This document shows, piece by piece, positions 17,366 to 26,758 of a stretch of DNA of 64,000 nucleotides. The position numbers and the translations under genes are program-made. Positions within the stretch are counted from its first letter, which is position 1. Every line of letters begins with the position of its first letter. The notes below the pieces were generated by a model, which saw nothing but the letters and a program-made list of their open reading frames with translations, had not been told where the DNA came from and did no database searches. Source of the DNA: Geothrix terrae (GTDB lineage Bacteria; Acidobacteriota; Holophagae; Holophagales; Holophagaceae); contig NZ_JAKZLA010000008.1 in assembly GCF_022808775.1 (NCBI RefSeq), positions 118,559 to 182,558 of the forward strand, read 5' to 3'.

Positions 17366-18844
17366 ATGACCCAGCTGCCACGCCTTCACTGGTCCACCCT
17401 CGGGGACGACACCGGGGGGCTGGAGCATCGGTGGGCGGGGCTGTGGGATGTGACGGTGGATCGGGGGGCCTCGCCGGCCCTGCCGCCCAAGGACACGGAC
17501 CTGTGGGTGATCAGCGCCAAGGGCGCCTGGCCGCCGCCGGAGATGAACCGCCTGATGGCCGAGGTGGCGGCCCTTCCCATCCTTCTCGGGTTGAAGGCGG
17601 ATGCCCCGCCCATGGATTCCAAGGCCCTCTCCGAGTGGGGCGCCCTGGGCAGCGTGCGCTGGGGCGTGCTGGGGCCCGAGCCGCCCATGCCGGGGCTGCG
17701 GCCGCGCTCGGGCAACACCACCCAGCTCAGCGCCTCGCAGGCCCTGGCCTTCGGCCTCATCGGCACCAGCCCCGCCATGCAGGAGGTGCTGGCCCGGGCC
17801 CGCAGCGCCGCCGCCACGCGGGCCACGGTGCTGCTGCTGGGGGAGAGCGGCACGGGCAAGGAGGTCATCGCCCGGGCCATCCACCGTATGAGCGCCGATG
17901 CCGCGGAACCCTTCGTGGCCGTCCACTGCGGCGCCATCCCCGAGAACCTCCTGGAGTCGGAGCTCTTCGGCTACAACAAGGGCGCCTTCACGGACGCCCG
18001 CAAGGACACGCCGGGCAAGTTCCGCGAGGCCCAGGGCGGGACCATCTTCCTGGATGAAGTCGGGACCATGCCCCTGGCGGCCCAGGTGCGCCTCCTGCGG
18101 GTGCTCCAGGAGCGCGAGGTGCAGCCCCTGGGCGGCGGCGCCCCCGTGAAGGTGGACCTGCGGGTGGTGACCGCCTCCAACGTGGACCTGTGGAGCAAGG
18201 TGCAGGACGGCAGCTTCCGCGAGGACCTGTTCTACCGCCTGGAGGTGGTGCCCATCCTCATGCCGCCGCTGCGGACGAGGGTCGAGGAGATCCCCTTCCT
18301 GGCCCAGCACTTCCTCAACCGCAAGGCCCGCGAGCACCGCCTCTACCCCAAGGCCCTGCACCCCAGCGTGGATCCCCTGCTGATGTCCCTGCCCTGGCCC
18401 GGCAACGTGCGCCAGCTGGAGAACGCCATCGAGCGCGCCATCGTGCTCTCGGGCACGCGGCCCGTGCTCACGCGGGAGGACTTCACCTTCCTCGCGGAGC
18501 GGATGGGCCTGTCCTCGAATCGCCCAGGGGACCGCTCCGAAGCGCCGGCGCCGGCCCCGAACGTGGTGCCCGCGGCCTTCGTGCCCCCGGCCTTCGTACC
18601 TCCGGCCGCCGCCTCGTTCCCGCCCCCGGCGGCGGCCTTCGGGGTGGACCTCCCGCCCGAGGGCATGGACCTGAACCAGGTGGTGTCGGACATGGAGAAG
18701 ACCCTCATGCTCCAGAGCCTCGCCATCACCCGGGGCAACAAGAAGCGCGCAGCCGACCTGCTGGGCCTGAAGCGCACGACCTTCCTGGAGAAGATGAAGC
18801 GCCTGGATCTGGAGGATGCGGACGGCGCCGAGGCGGAGGCCTGA
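17366..18844 (+). CDS. Sigma-54-interacting activator with variant GAFTDA loop
   Basis: A 492-residue activator. The first ~125 residues resemble no receiver, GAF or PAS domain that I recognise. The AAA+ domain follows (Walker A GESGTGKE near 158-165, Walker B FLDEVG). The loop that touches sigma-54 reads GAFTDA at about 206-211 instead of GAFTGA. A Pro/Ala/Phe-rich linker (~390-430) leads to a Fis-type HTH ([22 protein letters not shown]). The downstream genes prmA and murI are housekeeping, so its targets are probably elsewhere. Confidence 0.88.
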   Translation: MTQLPRLHWSTLGDDTGGLEHRWAGLWDVTVDRGASPALPPKDTDLWVISAKGAWPPPEMNRLMAEVAALPILLGLKADAPPMDSKALSEWGALGSVRWGVLGPEPPMPGLRPRSGNTTQLSASQALAFGLIGTSPAMQEVLARARSAAATRATVLLLGESGTGKEVIARAIHRMSADAAEPFVAVHCGAIPENLLESELFGYNKGAFTDARKDTPGKFREAQGGTIFLDEVGTMPLAAQVRLLRVLQEREVQPLGGGAPVKVDLRVVTASNVDLWSKVQDGSFREDLFYRLEVVPILMPPLRTRVEEIPFLAQHFLNRKAREHRLYPKALHPSVDPLLMSLPWPGNVRQLENAIERAIVLSGTRPVLTREDFTFLAERMGLSSNRPGDRSEAPAPAPNVVPAAFVPPAFVPPAAASFPPPAAAFGVDLPPEGMDLNQVVSDMEKTLMLQSLAITRGNKKRAADLLGLKRTTFLEKMKRLDLEDADGAEAEA

Positions 18845-18867
18845 GGCGCCCCTGTTAACCTGAGGGC

Positions 18868-19737
18868 ATGACGGACGCGACGCATCTGAGGTGGAAGCTG
18901 GAGGTGCCCGACCCCCAGGAAGAGGCGCTCTGCGTCTGGCTGGAGGCTCGTGGATCCTCCGCCTTCTACCGTGAGGCCGACCCGCCCCGGGCCTGCTACG
19001 CCTATTTCCCGCCGGACCAGACGCCGCCGGATGCGGCGGGTCTGGCGGCCTTCCCCGGGGTGCGCCTCCTGGAGGCCGAGGCCTTCGGTGACGAGGACTG
19101 GCTGGCCAAGAGCCGGGAGGGCTTCGGCGCCTTCGAGGTGGGCAGGCGCTTCCACGTGCGGCCCCTCTGGGACGAGACGCCCGGACCGGCGGACCGCCTG
19201 GACCTGGTGGTGAACCCCGGCCTCGCCTTCGGCACCGGCGGGCACGAGACCACGCGCCTGTGCATGGAGCTGCTGGAGGAGCTGGCCGCCACGGGCCGCC
19301 TGAAGGGCCCCATGCTCGACATCGGCGCGGGCACGGGCATCCTCTCCCTGGCGGCCTTCCTGCTGGGCGGACGCGGCCTCACGGCCTTCGACATCGACCC
19401 CGACTGCGGGCCGGCCATGACCGAGCTGATGGAGCTGAACGCCCACCTGCTGAGGGGCGAGCGGCCCTACGAGAGCTTCGTGGGCACCCTGGACCATCCG
19501 AGGGTGAACGGCCCCTACGCGGGCCTGCTGGCCAACATCCTGCTGGAGACCATCCAGGAGCTGCTGCCCCGTATGGCGGAGGTGGCCGCCCCCGGCGGCT
19601 GGCTCGTGGCCAGCGGCATCCTGGCGGAGCGCACGGACGAGGCCCTGGTGAGCCTCGTCTCGCATGGGTTCAAGCCAGAGAAGGTGCTGAAGGAAGGCGA
19701 GTGGATCGCGGTGCTGGCGACGCGGGAACCCTCATGA
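18868..19737 (+). CDS. prmA: Ribosomal protein L11 methyltransferase
   Basis: A 289-residue SAM-dependent enzyme that trimethylates ribosomal protein L11. The SAM-binding motif DIGAGTGILS lies near 151-160, preceded by the family signature NPGLAFGTGGHETTRLC and followed by ANILLETI, a variant of the usual ANIL motif. The N-terminal substrate-recognition domain is about 110 residues, as usual. It starts 23 bases after the activator gene and overlaps murI by four bases (ATGA). Confidence 0.92.
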   Translation: MTDATHLRWKLEVPDPQEEALCVWLEARGSSAFYREADPPRACYAYFPPDQTPPDAAGLAAFPGVRLLEAEAFGDEDWLAKSREGFGAFEVGRRFHVRPLWDETPGPADRLDLVVNPGLAFGTGGHETTRLCMELLEELAATGRLKGPMLDIGAGTGILSLAAFLLGGRGLTAFDIDPDCGPAMTELMELNAHLLRGERPYESFVGTLDHPRVNGPYAGLLANILLETIQELLPRMAEVAAPGGWLVASGILAERTDEALVSLVSHGFKPEKVLKEGEWIAVLATREPS

Positions 19738-20525
19738 GCCGCGCGGACCGCCCGATCGGCGTCTTCGACTCGGGCATCGGGGGCCTCACGGTCATCCATG
19801 CCCTCCGCCAGCTGGTGCCTCAGGAGGAGCTGATCTACCTGGGCGACACGGCGCGTCTGCCCTACGGCAGCAAGAGCCACCACACCATCGAGCGCTACAC
19901 CCTCCAGATGGGCGAGCTGCTCCAGCGCCACGATCCCAAGCTCATCGTCATCGCCTGCAACACCGCCAGCGCCCATGGCCTGCCGGCCCTCCAGGCGGTG
20001 AGTCCCTGCCCGGTCATCGGCGTCATCGAGCCCGGCGCGGAGGCCGCGGCGGAGGCGCCCGGCGCCGTGGGCGTCATCGGCACCCTGGCCACCGTGGGCA
20101 GCGGCGCCTACGAAGCGGCCATCCTCCGCCGGGATCCCGCCAAGGTCATCCACAGCGTGGCCTGCCCCCTGCTGGTGCCCCTGGCGGAGGAGGGCTGGTT
20201 CGATGATCCCGTCACCGACAGCGTCTGCCGCCGCTACCTGGACCTGCTGCCCGCCGACGTGAAGACCGTGGTGCTGGGCTGCACCCACTACCCCACCCTG
20301 CTGCCCAGCCTGGAGCGCTGCCGCCCCGGCACCCGCTGGATCGACAGCGGCCGGGTCACCGCCAAGGTGGTGGACCGCCTGCTCCAGGGCAGCCTGGGCT
20401 ACCGCACCCGGAGCGCCCGCGGCACCCTCCGCGTCCAGCTCACGGACGCCAGCAGCCGCCTGAAGGAGGTGGGGAGCCGCTTCCTGGAAGAGGCGCTGGG
20501 CGACGTGGAAGTGGTGGACATCTGA
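19734..20525 (+). CDS. murI: Glutamate racemase
   Basis: A 263-residue cytoplasmic enzyme that makes D-glutamate for peptidoglycan. The two catalytic cysteines are visible: Cys75 in IACNTASA and Cys183 in LGCTHYPTL. The N-terminal FDSGIGGLTV and the GDTARLPYG motif are also intact. Length is normal. The start codon overlaps the prmA stop, so expression is coupled to prmA. Confidence 0.96.
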   Translation: MSRADRPIGVFDSGIGGLTVIHALRQLVPQEELIYLGDTARLPYGSKSHHTIERYTLQMGELLQRHDPKLIVIACNTASAHGLPALQAVSPCPVIGVIEPGAEAAAEAPGAVGVIGTLATVGSGAYEAAILRRDPAKVIHSVACPLLVPLAEEGWFDDPVTDSVCRRYLDLLPADVKTVVLGCTHYPTLLPSLERCRPGTRWIDSGRVTAKVVDRLLQGSLGYRTRSARGTLRVQLTDASSRLKEVGSRFLEEALGDVEVVDI

Positions 20526-20542
20526 CGGCGGGGAAGGCGGGG

Positions 20543-21079
20543 ATGAACCAGGACCTGTGCATCCGTGAGCTCCGGGACGACGAGTCCGAACGGCTTGGCC
20601 GGCTGATGGTCGAGGTCTATTCGGGGCTCGCGGGATTTCCCACGCCGGAAGAGCAGCCCGGCTACTACGCGATGCTGGCCCGGATCGGAGCCTTCGCGGA
20701 GAAGAAGGACGCCAAGGTGCTCGTGGCCGTCTCGTCCTCGGGCGAGCTGATGGGCGGCGTCGTCTATTTCGGGGACATGGCCGAGTACGGCTCCGGCGGA
20801 GCCGCCACGGCGGTCACGAACGCCTCCGGCATCCGCCTGCTCGGCGTGGATCCGAGGTTCCGGGGCATGGGGATCGGTCGGGCCCTCACCCAGGCCTGCA
20901 TCGGGTTGGCACGGGAGAGGGGGCACGCCCAGGTGGTCCTCCACACGACCGAGGCCATGGGGGTCGCGTGGGGGCTCTACGAGCGGATGGGATTCGAGCG
21001 CTCGCAGGATCTCGATTTCCTTCAGGGGGCCCTGCGGGTCTTCGGCTTCAGGCTCCGGCTGGAGGGCCGGAACGCTTAG
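20543..21079 (+). CDS. GNAT-family N-acetyltransferase
   Basis: A 178-residue acetyltransferase. The acetyl-CoA-binding motif A reads RFRGMGIGRALTQAC near residues 111-125, followed by a typical LYERMGFER motif B. The substrate (small molecule or protein N-terminus) cannot be predicted. It follows murI by 17 bases and may share its transcript. Its 3' end overlaps the convergent kinase gene by four bases. Confidence 0.85.
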   Translation: MNQDLCIRELRDDESERLGRLMVEVYSGLAGFPTPEEQPGYYAMLARIGAFAEKKDAKVLVAVSSSGELMGGVVYFGDMAEYGSGGAATAVTNASGIRLLGVDPRFRGMGIGRALTQACIGLARERGHAQVVLHTTEAMGVAWGLYERMGFERSQDLDFLQGALRVFGFRLRLEGRNA

Positions 21080-22704
21080 GCCTGGGCCGTGGCTCCGGGC
21101 AGGGTGAACACCACACAGGTGCCCTTCCCCTCCACGCTGTCGATGCGGATGTCGCCGCCGTGGCCGCGGACGATCTCGCGGCAGATGCTGAGCCCCAGGC
21201 CCGTGCCCTTGCCTTCGGGTTTCGTGGTGAACATGGGGCGGAAGACCTGGCCCAGGAGCTCGGCGGGGATCCCCTGGCCCGTGTCCTGGAAGCGGATCTC
21301 CCACCACAGGCCGTTGGGCGTGCTCTCCTCGGCGGGCCTGGCGGACAGCCGGACCGAGCCGCCCCCGGGCATCGCGTCCACGGCGTTCTTCATGAGGTTC
21401 AGGAAGAGCTGCTCCATCTGCTTGCGGTCCACGTTCAGGCGGCAGCCGGCGGGCAGATCGATGTCCAGGGCGATGCCGTGCGAGGTGAGGGTGGGCGCCC
21501 ACAGCTGGTGGAGGTCCTCCAGCAGGCCTTCGAAGGACTGGGCCTCCTGGTGCAGCTGGGGACGGCGGGTGAGATCCAGCATGCGGCGGACGATGCCGCT
21601 CACGCGCTGGATCTGGGCCTGGATGACGCCCAGGCGCTCGCGCACCTTGTCGGGCAGGTCCTTCTGGCCCTCCATGAGCTGGAGGTGGCCGTTCACCAGG
21701 TTGAGCGGGGTGCCCACCTCGTGGGCGAAGGTGGCCGCCAGCTGGCCCGCCACCGCCAGGCGCTCCTGGCCGCCCAGCTCCTCGCGCAGGAGGGCGTTGC
21801 GCTCGGCCATGGCGGCGAGCTCGACGTTCTTGGCCTGGAGCTCCGACAGGGCGGCGTCGATGCGGTCCTGGAGGTTGGCGTTGAGGCCGCGGATCTCGCG
21901 GATGAGGGATTCGCGTTCCTCGCCGGCTCGCTGGAGCTGGACCGCCATGCCGTTGAACTGCGCCGCGATCAGGCCCAGCTCGTCGCTGCGCCGGATGGGG
22001 ATGCGGGCCCCGGCCTCGCCCCGCTCCAGCTGCTCCATGGCCAGGACGGTGGCCTCGATGGGATCGCTGATGAGCACGCGCAGGATGAGCCAGAGGAGGA
22101 TGAATTCGCCGAGCAGGACCCCCGGCAGGGTGCGGTAGGTCCGCTTGAGGTTGTTGTCCCAGACCACCTCCCAGCGCTCCAGGTCGCAGTAGACCCGGAT
22201 GAGCCCGAGGGGCGCCTGGCCCGGCTTGTGGGACCGGATGGGCTGGTAGACCTTCCACGCGCGGCCGCCGGTGTTCAGGTCCACCAGCTCCGCCTGGGGC
22301 TTGGTGAGCGTCAGGTAGGAGCCGATCTCCGGCCCCCATTCCACGGTCGCTTCGTCCCCGGAGGAGCGCACCAGCTCCACCTCGTTGCTCTTGCCCACGC
22401 GCTTGAAGACGTCGATCTGGAAGATGCTGCGGTCGGGGCCGGCGATGCTCTCCAGCAGCTGATCGAGCTTGTCGGCATCCCGGAAGGCGGGATCCCGCTC
22501 CACCACATCCGTCTCCACCGTGCCCGCGGTGTCGATGGTGAGCTGGCGGGAATAGCTCTCCAGCTCGCGGCGGCTGTTGCGGGTGATGGAGTAGGCCACG
22601 GCCACGGTGAGCACACTGGTGACGAGGCCCAGCAGCAGGAACAGCTTGGCGTGCACGCTGCGCAGCCAGGCCAGGGGGCGGATCCGCACGCGCCAGAAGC
22701 TCAT
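21076..22704 (-). CDS. Membrane sensor histidine kinase with HAMP domain
   Basis: A 542-residue kinase. A first membrane segment lies at ~18-40, a periplasmic sensor region of ~140 residues follows, and a second segment near 185-205 leads into a HAMP domain. A coiled coil (~255-300) precedes HisKA (FAHEVGTPLNLV) and HATPase (NLMKNAVDAMPGG, DTGQGIP, GTGLGLSI). No response regulator gene is adjacent. Instead its start overlaps the stop of a CHAD-domain gene by four bases (ATGA), which is an uncommon pairing. Confidence 0.9.
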   Translation of the reverse strand: MSFWRVRIRPLAWLRSVHAKLFLLLGLVTSVLTVAVAYSITRNSRRELESYSRQLTIDTAGTVETDVVERDPAFRDADKLDQLLESIAGPDRSIFQIDVFKRVGKSNEVELVRSSGDEATVEWGPEIGSYLTLTKPQAELVDLNTGGRAWKVYQPIRSHKPGQAPLGLIRVYCDLERWEVVWDNNLKRTYRTLPGVLLGEFILLWLILRVLISDPIEATVLAMEQLERGEAGARIPIRRSDELGLIAAQFNGMAVQLQRAGEERESLIREIRGLNANLQDRIDAALSELQAKNVELAAMAERNALLREELGGQERLAVAGQLAATFAHEVGTPLNLVNGHLQLMEGQKDLPDKVRERLGVIQAQIQRVSGIVRRMLDLTRRPQLHQEAQSFEGLLEDLHQLWAPTLTSHGIALDIDLPAGCRLNVDRKQMEQLFLNLMKNAVDAMPGGGSVRLSARPAEESTPNGLWWEIRFQDTGQGIPAELLGQVFRPMFTTKPEGKGTGLGLSICREIVRGHGGDIRIDSVEGKGTCVVFTLPGATAQA

Positions 22705-23612
22705 GGGTGCGTTCCCTCCGGCCCAGGCAGGCCCAGGGCCGGGCGCACGGCCCCGGCGAAGGCGGCGGGGCCCTGGCCGCGGGCGAAGGCGTTGAAGCGG
22801 TCGAAGGCGGCCCCCCGCAGGCGGCCGGTCTCCTCCAGCAGGGCCCGCACGCCCCCCGCCAGGAGGAGGCGTCCCCGGGCGTGGAGCTGTTCCTCCTCCG
22901 CCCCCAGCAGGGTCTCCAGGGCCGCGAGGTCGTGGTACTCCCCCAGGATGGTCTGGAGCGCCCGCAGGTCCTTGAGCACGGGTTCGGGCAGGGCCGAGAA
23001 GGCCCCCTCCAGGGCCTCCACGGTGTAGCGCAGCTTCTTGATGCGGATGCGGGCCTTGTGGAGGGCGGGGGCGTCCTCGCGGGCGGCCAGGGCCGCCAGA
23101 TCTCCGAGGGCAGTGTCGGCACGGGGCGCGAGGCAGGCCCAGGCGGCCTCCTGCAGGGAGGCGCGCTGGAAGGGGGACGGAAGGCTCGGCACCTCCAGCA
23201 GCCGGTCCAGCTCCGGCAGGCGCAGGTCCTCCAGCTCCTGGTGCATGGTCCGGCGGGCCCGGGTCCGGGCCCGGTCGACCCGCTCCTGCAGATGTTCGAT
23301 CACCGCGCCCTGGGCGGGATCCGAGGCGGTGTGCCGACGCGTCTCCAGCCAGGCGGCGTGGACATCCAGTTCCCGGGGGAGGCCCAGGGTGTCCACGAGC
23401 CGTTTCAGGGCCCGCCGCTGCCGCTTGTGGCTGGGATAGGCCTCGGGATCCAGCAGGTCCAGCACGGCGCCCAGGCGCCGGGTCGCCACGCGCACCTGGT
23501 GCAGGGGCTCCTCCTCCGAGGCCCACCCCTCGACCGCCAGGAGCGCCTGGAGCGCCGCCAGCCGAACCTCCAGGGCGCGGTGGAGCAGGATCGCCAGCTC
23601 GGCCGGATGCAT
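22701..23612 (-). CDS. CHAD-domain protein
   Basis: A 303-residue all-helical CHAD protein. The domain has two similar halves with conserved His and basic residues: LHQVRVATRRLGAVLDLL in the first half and LHKARIRIKKLRYTVEAL in the second. CHAD domains bind polyphosphate and are often found on polyphosphate granules. No CYTH domain is attached. It is translationally coupled to the downstream membrane kinase, which suggests a link between the polyphosphate state and signalling; that link is inference. Confidence 0.88.
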   Translation of the reverse strand: MHPAELAILLHRALEVRLAALQALLAVEGWASEEEPLHQVRVATRRLGAVLDLLDPEAYPSHKRQRRALKRLVDTLGLPRELDVHAAWLETRRHTASDPAQGAVIEHLQERVDRARTRARRTMHQELEDLRLPELDRLLEVPSLPSPFQRASLQEAAWACLAPRADTALGDLAALAAREDAPALHKARIRIKKLRYTVEALEGAFSALPEPVLKDLRALQTILGEYHDLAALETLLGAEEEQLHARGRLLLAGGVRALLEETGRLRGAAFDRFNAFARGQGPAAFAGAVRPALGLPGPEGTHP

Positions 23613-23669
23613 CCCATGATTCTAGGCGCATTCTGCGGAAGCGAAAAATTGACGTAAACTGAGAGGTCT

Positions 23670-26501
23670 ATGGAACACATTCACATCAAGGGCGCGCGCG
23701 AACACAACCTCAAGAACCTGGACCTCTCGCTGCCGCGCAACCAGCTGGTGGTGATCACGGGCCTATCGGGCTCGGGCAAGTCCAGCCTGGCCTTCGACAC
23801 GCTGTACGCCGAGGGCCAGCGGCGCTACGTGGAGAGCCTCTCGGCCTACGCCCGGCAGTTCCTCGACCAGATGGAGAAGCCCGATGTGGACAGCATCGAG
23901 GGGCTCTCCCCGGCCATCTCCATCGAGCAGAAGACCACCAGCAAGAACCCCCGCTCCACCGTGGCCACGGTCACGGAGATCTACGACTACCTGCGCCTGC
24001 TCTTCGCCCGCACGGGCCGGCCCACCTGCGTGGCCTGCGGCGAGCCCATCGCTAGCCAGACCATCCAGGAGATGGCGGACCAGATCCTGGCGAAGCCCGA
24101 GGGGACGAAGCTGCAGATCCTGGCCCCCGTGGTGCGGGGCCGCAAGGGCGAGTACAAGAAGCTGCTCCAGGACCTCATGAAGCGGGGCTACATCCGGGCC
24201 CGCGTCAACGGCCAGATGCTGGATCTCACCGAGGGCATCCCCGACCTGGACAAGCAGAAGAAGCACACCCTCGAGGTGGTCATCGACCGCCTGAAGGTGA
24301 GCCCCGCCATCCAGTCGCGGCTGGCGGACAGCCTGGAGATCGCGTGCAACCTCGCCGAGGGCTCCGCCCTGGTGGACCTCGACGGCAGCGAGCGGCTGTT
24401 CTCTTCCAAGCTGGCCTGCAACAACGCCAAGTGCGCGAAGTTCGGGCTGGGGCTCCCGGACCTGGAGCCGCGCTCCTTCTCCTTCAACACGCCCTACGGC
24501 GCCTGCCCCACCTGCGACGGCCTGGGCTTCAAGCGCCAGTTCGCGGAGGAGCTGATCGTCCCCAACCCGGCCCTCTCCATCAACGAGGGCGCCATCCAGG
24601 CCAGCGGCTGGAAGAGCGTGAGCGACGATGGCTGGCGCTCCCAGATGCTGGACCAGCTGGCCCGGAAACTGAAGTTCAGCCTCGACACCCCGTGGAAGAA
24701 GCTGCCCGCGGACATCCGCCGCCTGCTCCTCCACGGCACCGAGAAGGAGATGCGGTTCACCTACGAGGGCAAGAAGAGCCGCTACGACTTCGTCCACCAC
24801 TTCGAAGGGATCATCGGCAACCTGGAACGCCGCTACCGGGAGACCACCAGCGAGGAGATCCAGGCCGAGCTCGAGGAATCCATGCAGGTCATCCCCTGCG
24901 AGGCCTGCGAGGGGCAGCGCCTCCGGCCGGAGGTGCTGGCGGTCTACGTGAGCGGCCTCAACATCGCCCAAGTGGTGACGCAGAGCGTGCGCGAGGCCCG
25001 GACCTGGTTCGCCGACCTGGCCCTGGAGGGCAAGGACGCCGTCATCGCCGAGAAGGTGCTGAAGGAGATCCGCGAGCGCCTGGGGTTCCTGGACGACGTG
25101 GGCCTGGGCTACCTCACCCTGGACCGCAGTGCGGCCACGCTCTCCGGCGGCGAGGGCCAGCGCATCCGCCTGGCCACGCAGATCGGCAGCAAGCTCCAGG
25201 GCGTGCTCTACGTGCTGGACGAGCCCAGCATCGGCCTCCACCAGCGGGACAACCTGCAGCTCATCCGCACCCTCAAGGAGATGCGAGACCTGGGCAACAC
25301 GGTGCTCGTGGTGGAGCACGACCTGGAGACCATCCTCGCAGCGGACCACGTCGTGGACATGGGTCCCGGCGCCGGCGAGCACGGGGGCCTCGTGGTGGCC
25401 CAGGGCACGCCGGACGACATCAGCCGCACGCCGGGCTCCATCACGGGCGACTTCCTGTCGGGCCGCGACGCCATCCCCGTGCCCCGCACCCGGCGCAAAG
25501 CCAAGCGCGGCCAGCTCTCCGTGGTGGGTGCCGAAGAGAACAACCTCAAGCAGGTGGACGCGGACTTCCCCATCGGCCTCTTCACCTGCGTCACAGGCGT
25601 CTCCGGATCGGGCAAGAGCACGTTGGTGAACGAGATCCTCTACAAGGCCCTGGCCAACCAGCTGCACCAGGGCGTCCACATCGTCGGCAAGCACAAGGCC
25701 ATCAAGGGCCTCGAGGCGGTGGACAAGGTCATCGACATCGACCAGGCCCCCATCGGCCGCACGCCCCGGAGCAACCCCGCCACCTACACGGGCCTCTTCA
25801 CGCCGCTGCGCGAGCTGTTCTCGCAGCTGCCTGAGAGCAAGGCCCGGGGCTACGCGCCCGGCCGCTACAGCTTCAACGTGAAGGGCGGCCGCTGCGAGAA
25901 GTGCGAGGGCGCCGGCGTCCTCAAGATCGAGATGCACTTCCTCCCCGACGTCTACGTCACCTGCGAGCAGTGCAAGGGCAAGCGCTACAACCGCGAAACC
26001 CTGGAGATCCACTACAAGGGCAAGAGCATCTCCGAGGTGCTGGACATGACCGTGGAGGAGGCGCTGGAGCTGTTCGCGCCCATCCCCGTGCTGGCCAACA
26101 AGCTGCAGACCCTCGTGGACGTGGGCCTGGGCTACGTGCGCCTGGGCCAGAGCGCCACAACATTATCGGGCGGCGAGGCCCAGCGCGTGAAGCTGGCCAA
26201 GGAACTGAGCAAGCGCCCCACGGGCCGGACGGTCTACATCCTGGACGAGCCCACCACGGGCCTGCACCTCAAGGACATCCAGAAGCTGCTGGAGGTGGTG
26301 AACCGCCTGGTGGAGACGGGCAACACGGTGATCGTCATCGAGCACAACCTCGACGTGATCAAGACCGCCGACTGGATCCTCGACCTCGGTCCCGAAGGCG
26401 GCGCCGAAGGCGGCCGCGTCATTGCCGTGGGCACGCCCGAGGACATCGCCAAGAAGAAGGCCAGCGTGACGGGACGGTACCTGGCGCCCTACCTGAAATG
26501 A
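23670..26501 (+). CDS. uvrA: UvrABC excision nuclease subunit A
   Basis: A 943-residue ABC-type ATPase that finds bulky DNA lesions in nucleotide excision repair. The first Walker A is [12 protein letters not shown] near 31-42, with the CVAC cysteines (zinc module) after residue 110. The signature [12 protein letters not shown] follows. The second half has [11 protein letters not shown], a [17 protein letters not shown] zinc module and [12 protein letters not shown]. Length is standard. A GAGAGG site precedes the ATG. The gene stands alone on this strand. Confidence 0.97.
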   Translation: MEHIHIKGAREHNLKNLDLSLPRNQLVVITGLSGSGKSSLAFDTLYAEGQRRYVESLSAYARQFLDQMEKPDVDSIEGLSPAISIEQKTTSKNPRSTVATVTEIYDYLRLLFARTGRPTCVACGEPIASQTIQEMADQILAKPEGTKLQILAPVVRGRKGEYKKLLQDLMKRGYIRARVNGQMLDLTEGIPDLDKQKKHTLEVVIDRLKVSPAIQSRLADSLEIACNLAEGSALVDLDGSERLFSSKLACNNAKCAKFGLGLPDLEPRSFSFNTPYGACPTCDGLGFKRQFAEELIVPNPALSINEGAIQASGWKSVSDDGWRSQMLDQLARKLKFSLDTPWKKLPADIRRLLLHGTEKEMRFTYEGKKSRYDFVHHFEGIIGNLERRYRETTSEEIQAELEESMQVIPCEACEGQRLRPEVLAVYVSGLNIAQVVTQSVREARTWFADLALEGKDAVIAEKVLKEIRERLGFLDDVGLGYLTLDRSAATLSGGEGQRIRLATQIGSKLQGVLYVLDEPSIGLHQRDNLQLIRTLKEMRDLGNTVLVVEHDLETILAADHVVDMGPGAGEHGGLVVAQGTPDDISRTPGSITGDFLSGRDAIPVPRTRRKAKRGQLSVVGAEENNLKQVDADFPIGLFTCVTGVSGSGKSTLVNEILYKALANQLHQGVHIVGKHKAIKGLEAVDKVIDIDQAPIGRTPRSNPATYTGLFTPLRELFSQLPESKARGYAPGRYSFNVKGGRCEKCEGAGVLKIEMHFLPDVYVTCEQCKGKRYNRETLEIHYKGKSISEVLDMTVEEALELFAPIPVLANKLQTLVDVGLGYVRLGQSATTLSGGEAQRVKLAKELSKRPTGRTVYILDEPTTGLHLKDIQKLLEVVNRLVETGNTVIVIEHNLDVIKTADWILDLGPEGGAEGGRVIAVGTPEDIAKKKASVTGRYLAPYLK

Positions 26502-26758
26502 GCGGCCCCCTCGCGCGCCGCGGTATGCGGAATGAGCGCACCGGCCTGTTCAGGTGCATGTTCTAAGTGTCCATGGTGGACGGCCATTCCGGTCGAGGCG
26601 TCCCCATCGGTCCAAGGGGCCAACCAGGGTTCGCGGATTTCAGAACCTTCCCAAGAGGGTGGATGGGGAGCGTCCGACGCCATGTTCGGGTTCATCGAAA
26701 ACCACTTCAGCGTCATCATCAAGGGCATTACCATCAGCCAAAGTTTCGAGGTTCTGCA

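Noticed and set aside
23640..23669. uvrA promoter with TAAACT at 23655-23660
   Set aside because: The predicted transcript would start after the ribosome site, so the box is probably fortuitous.
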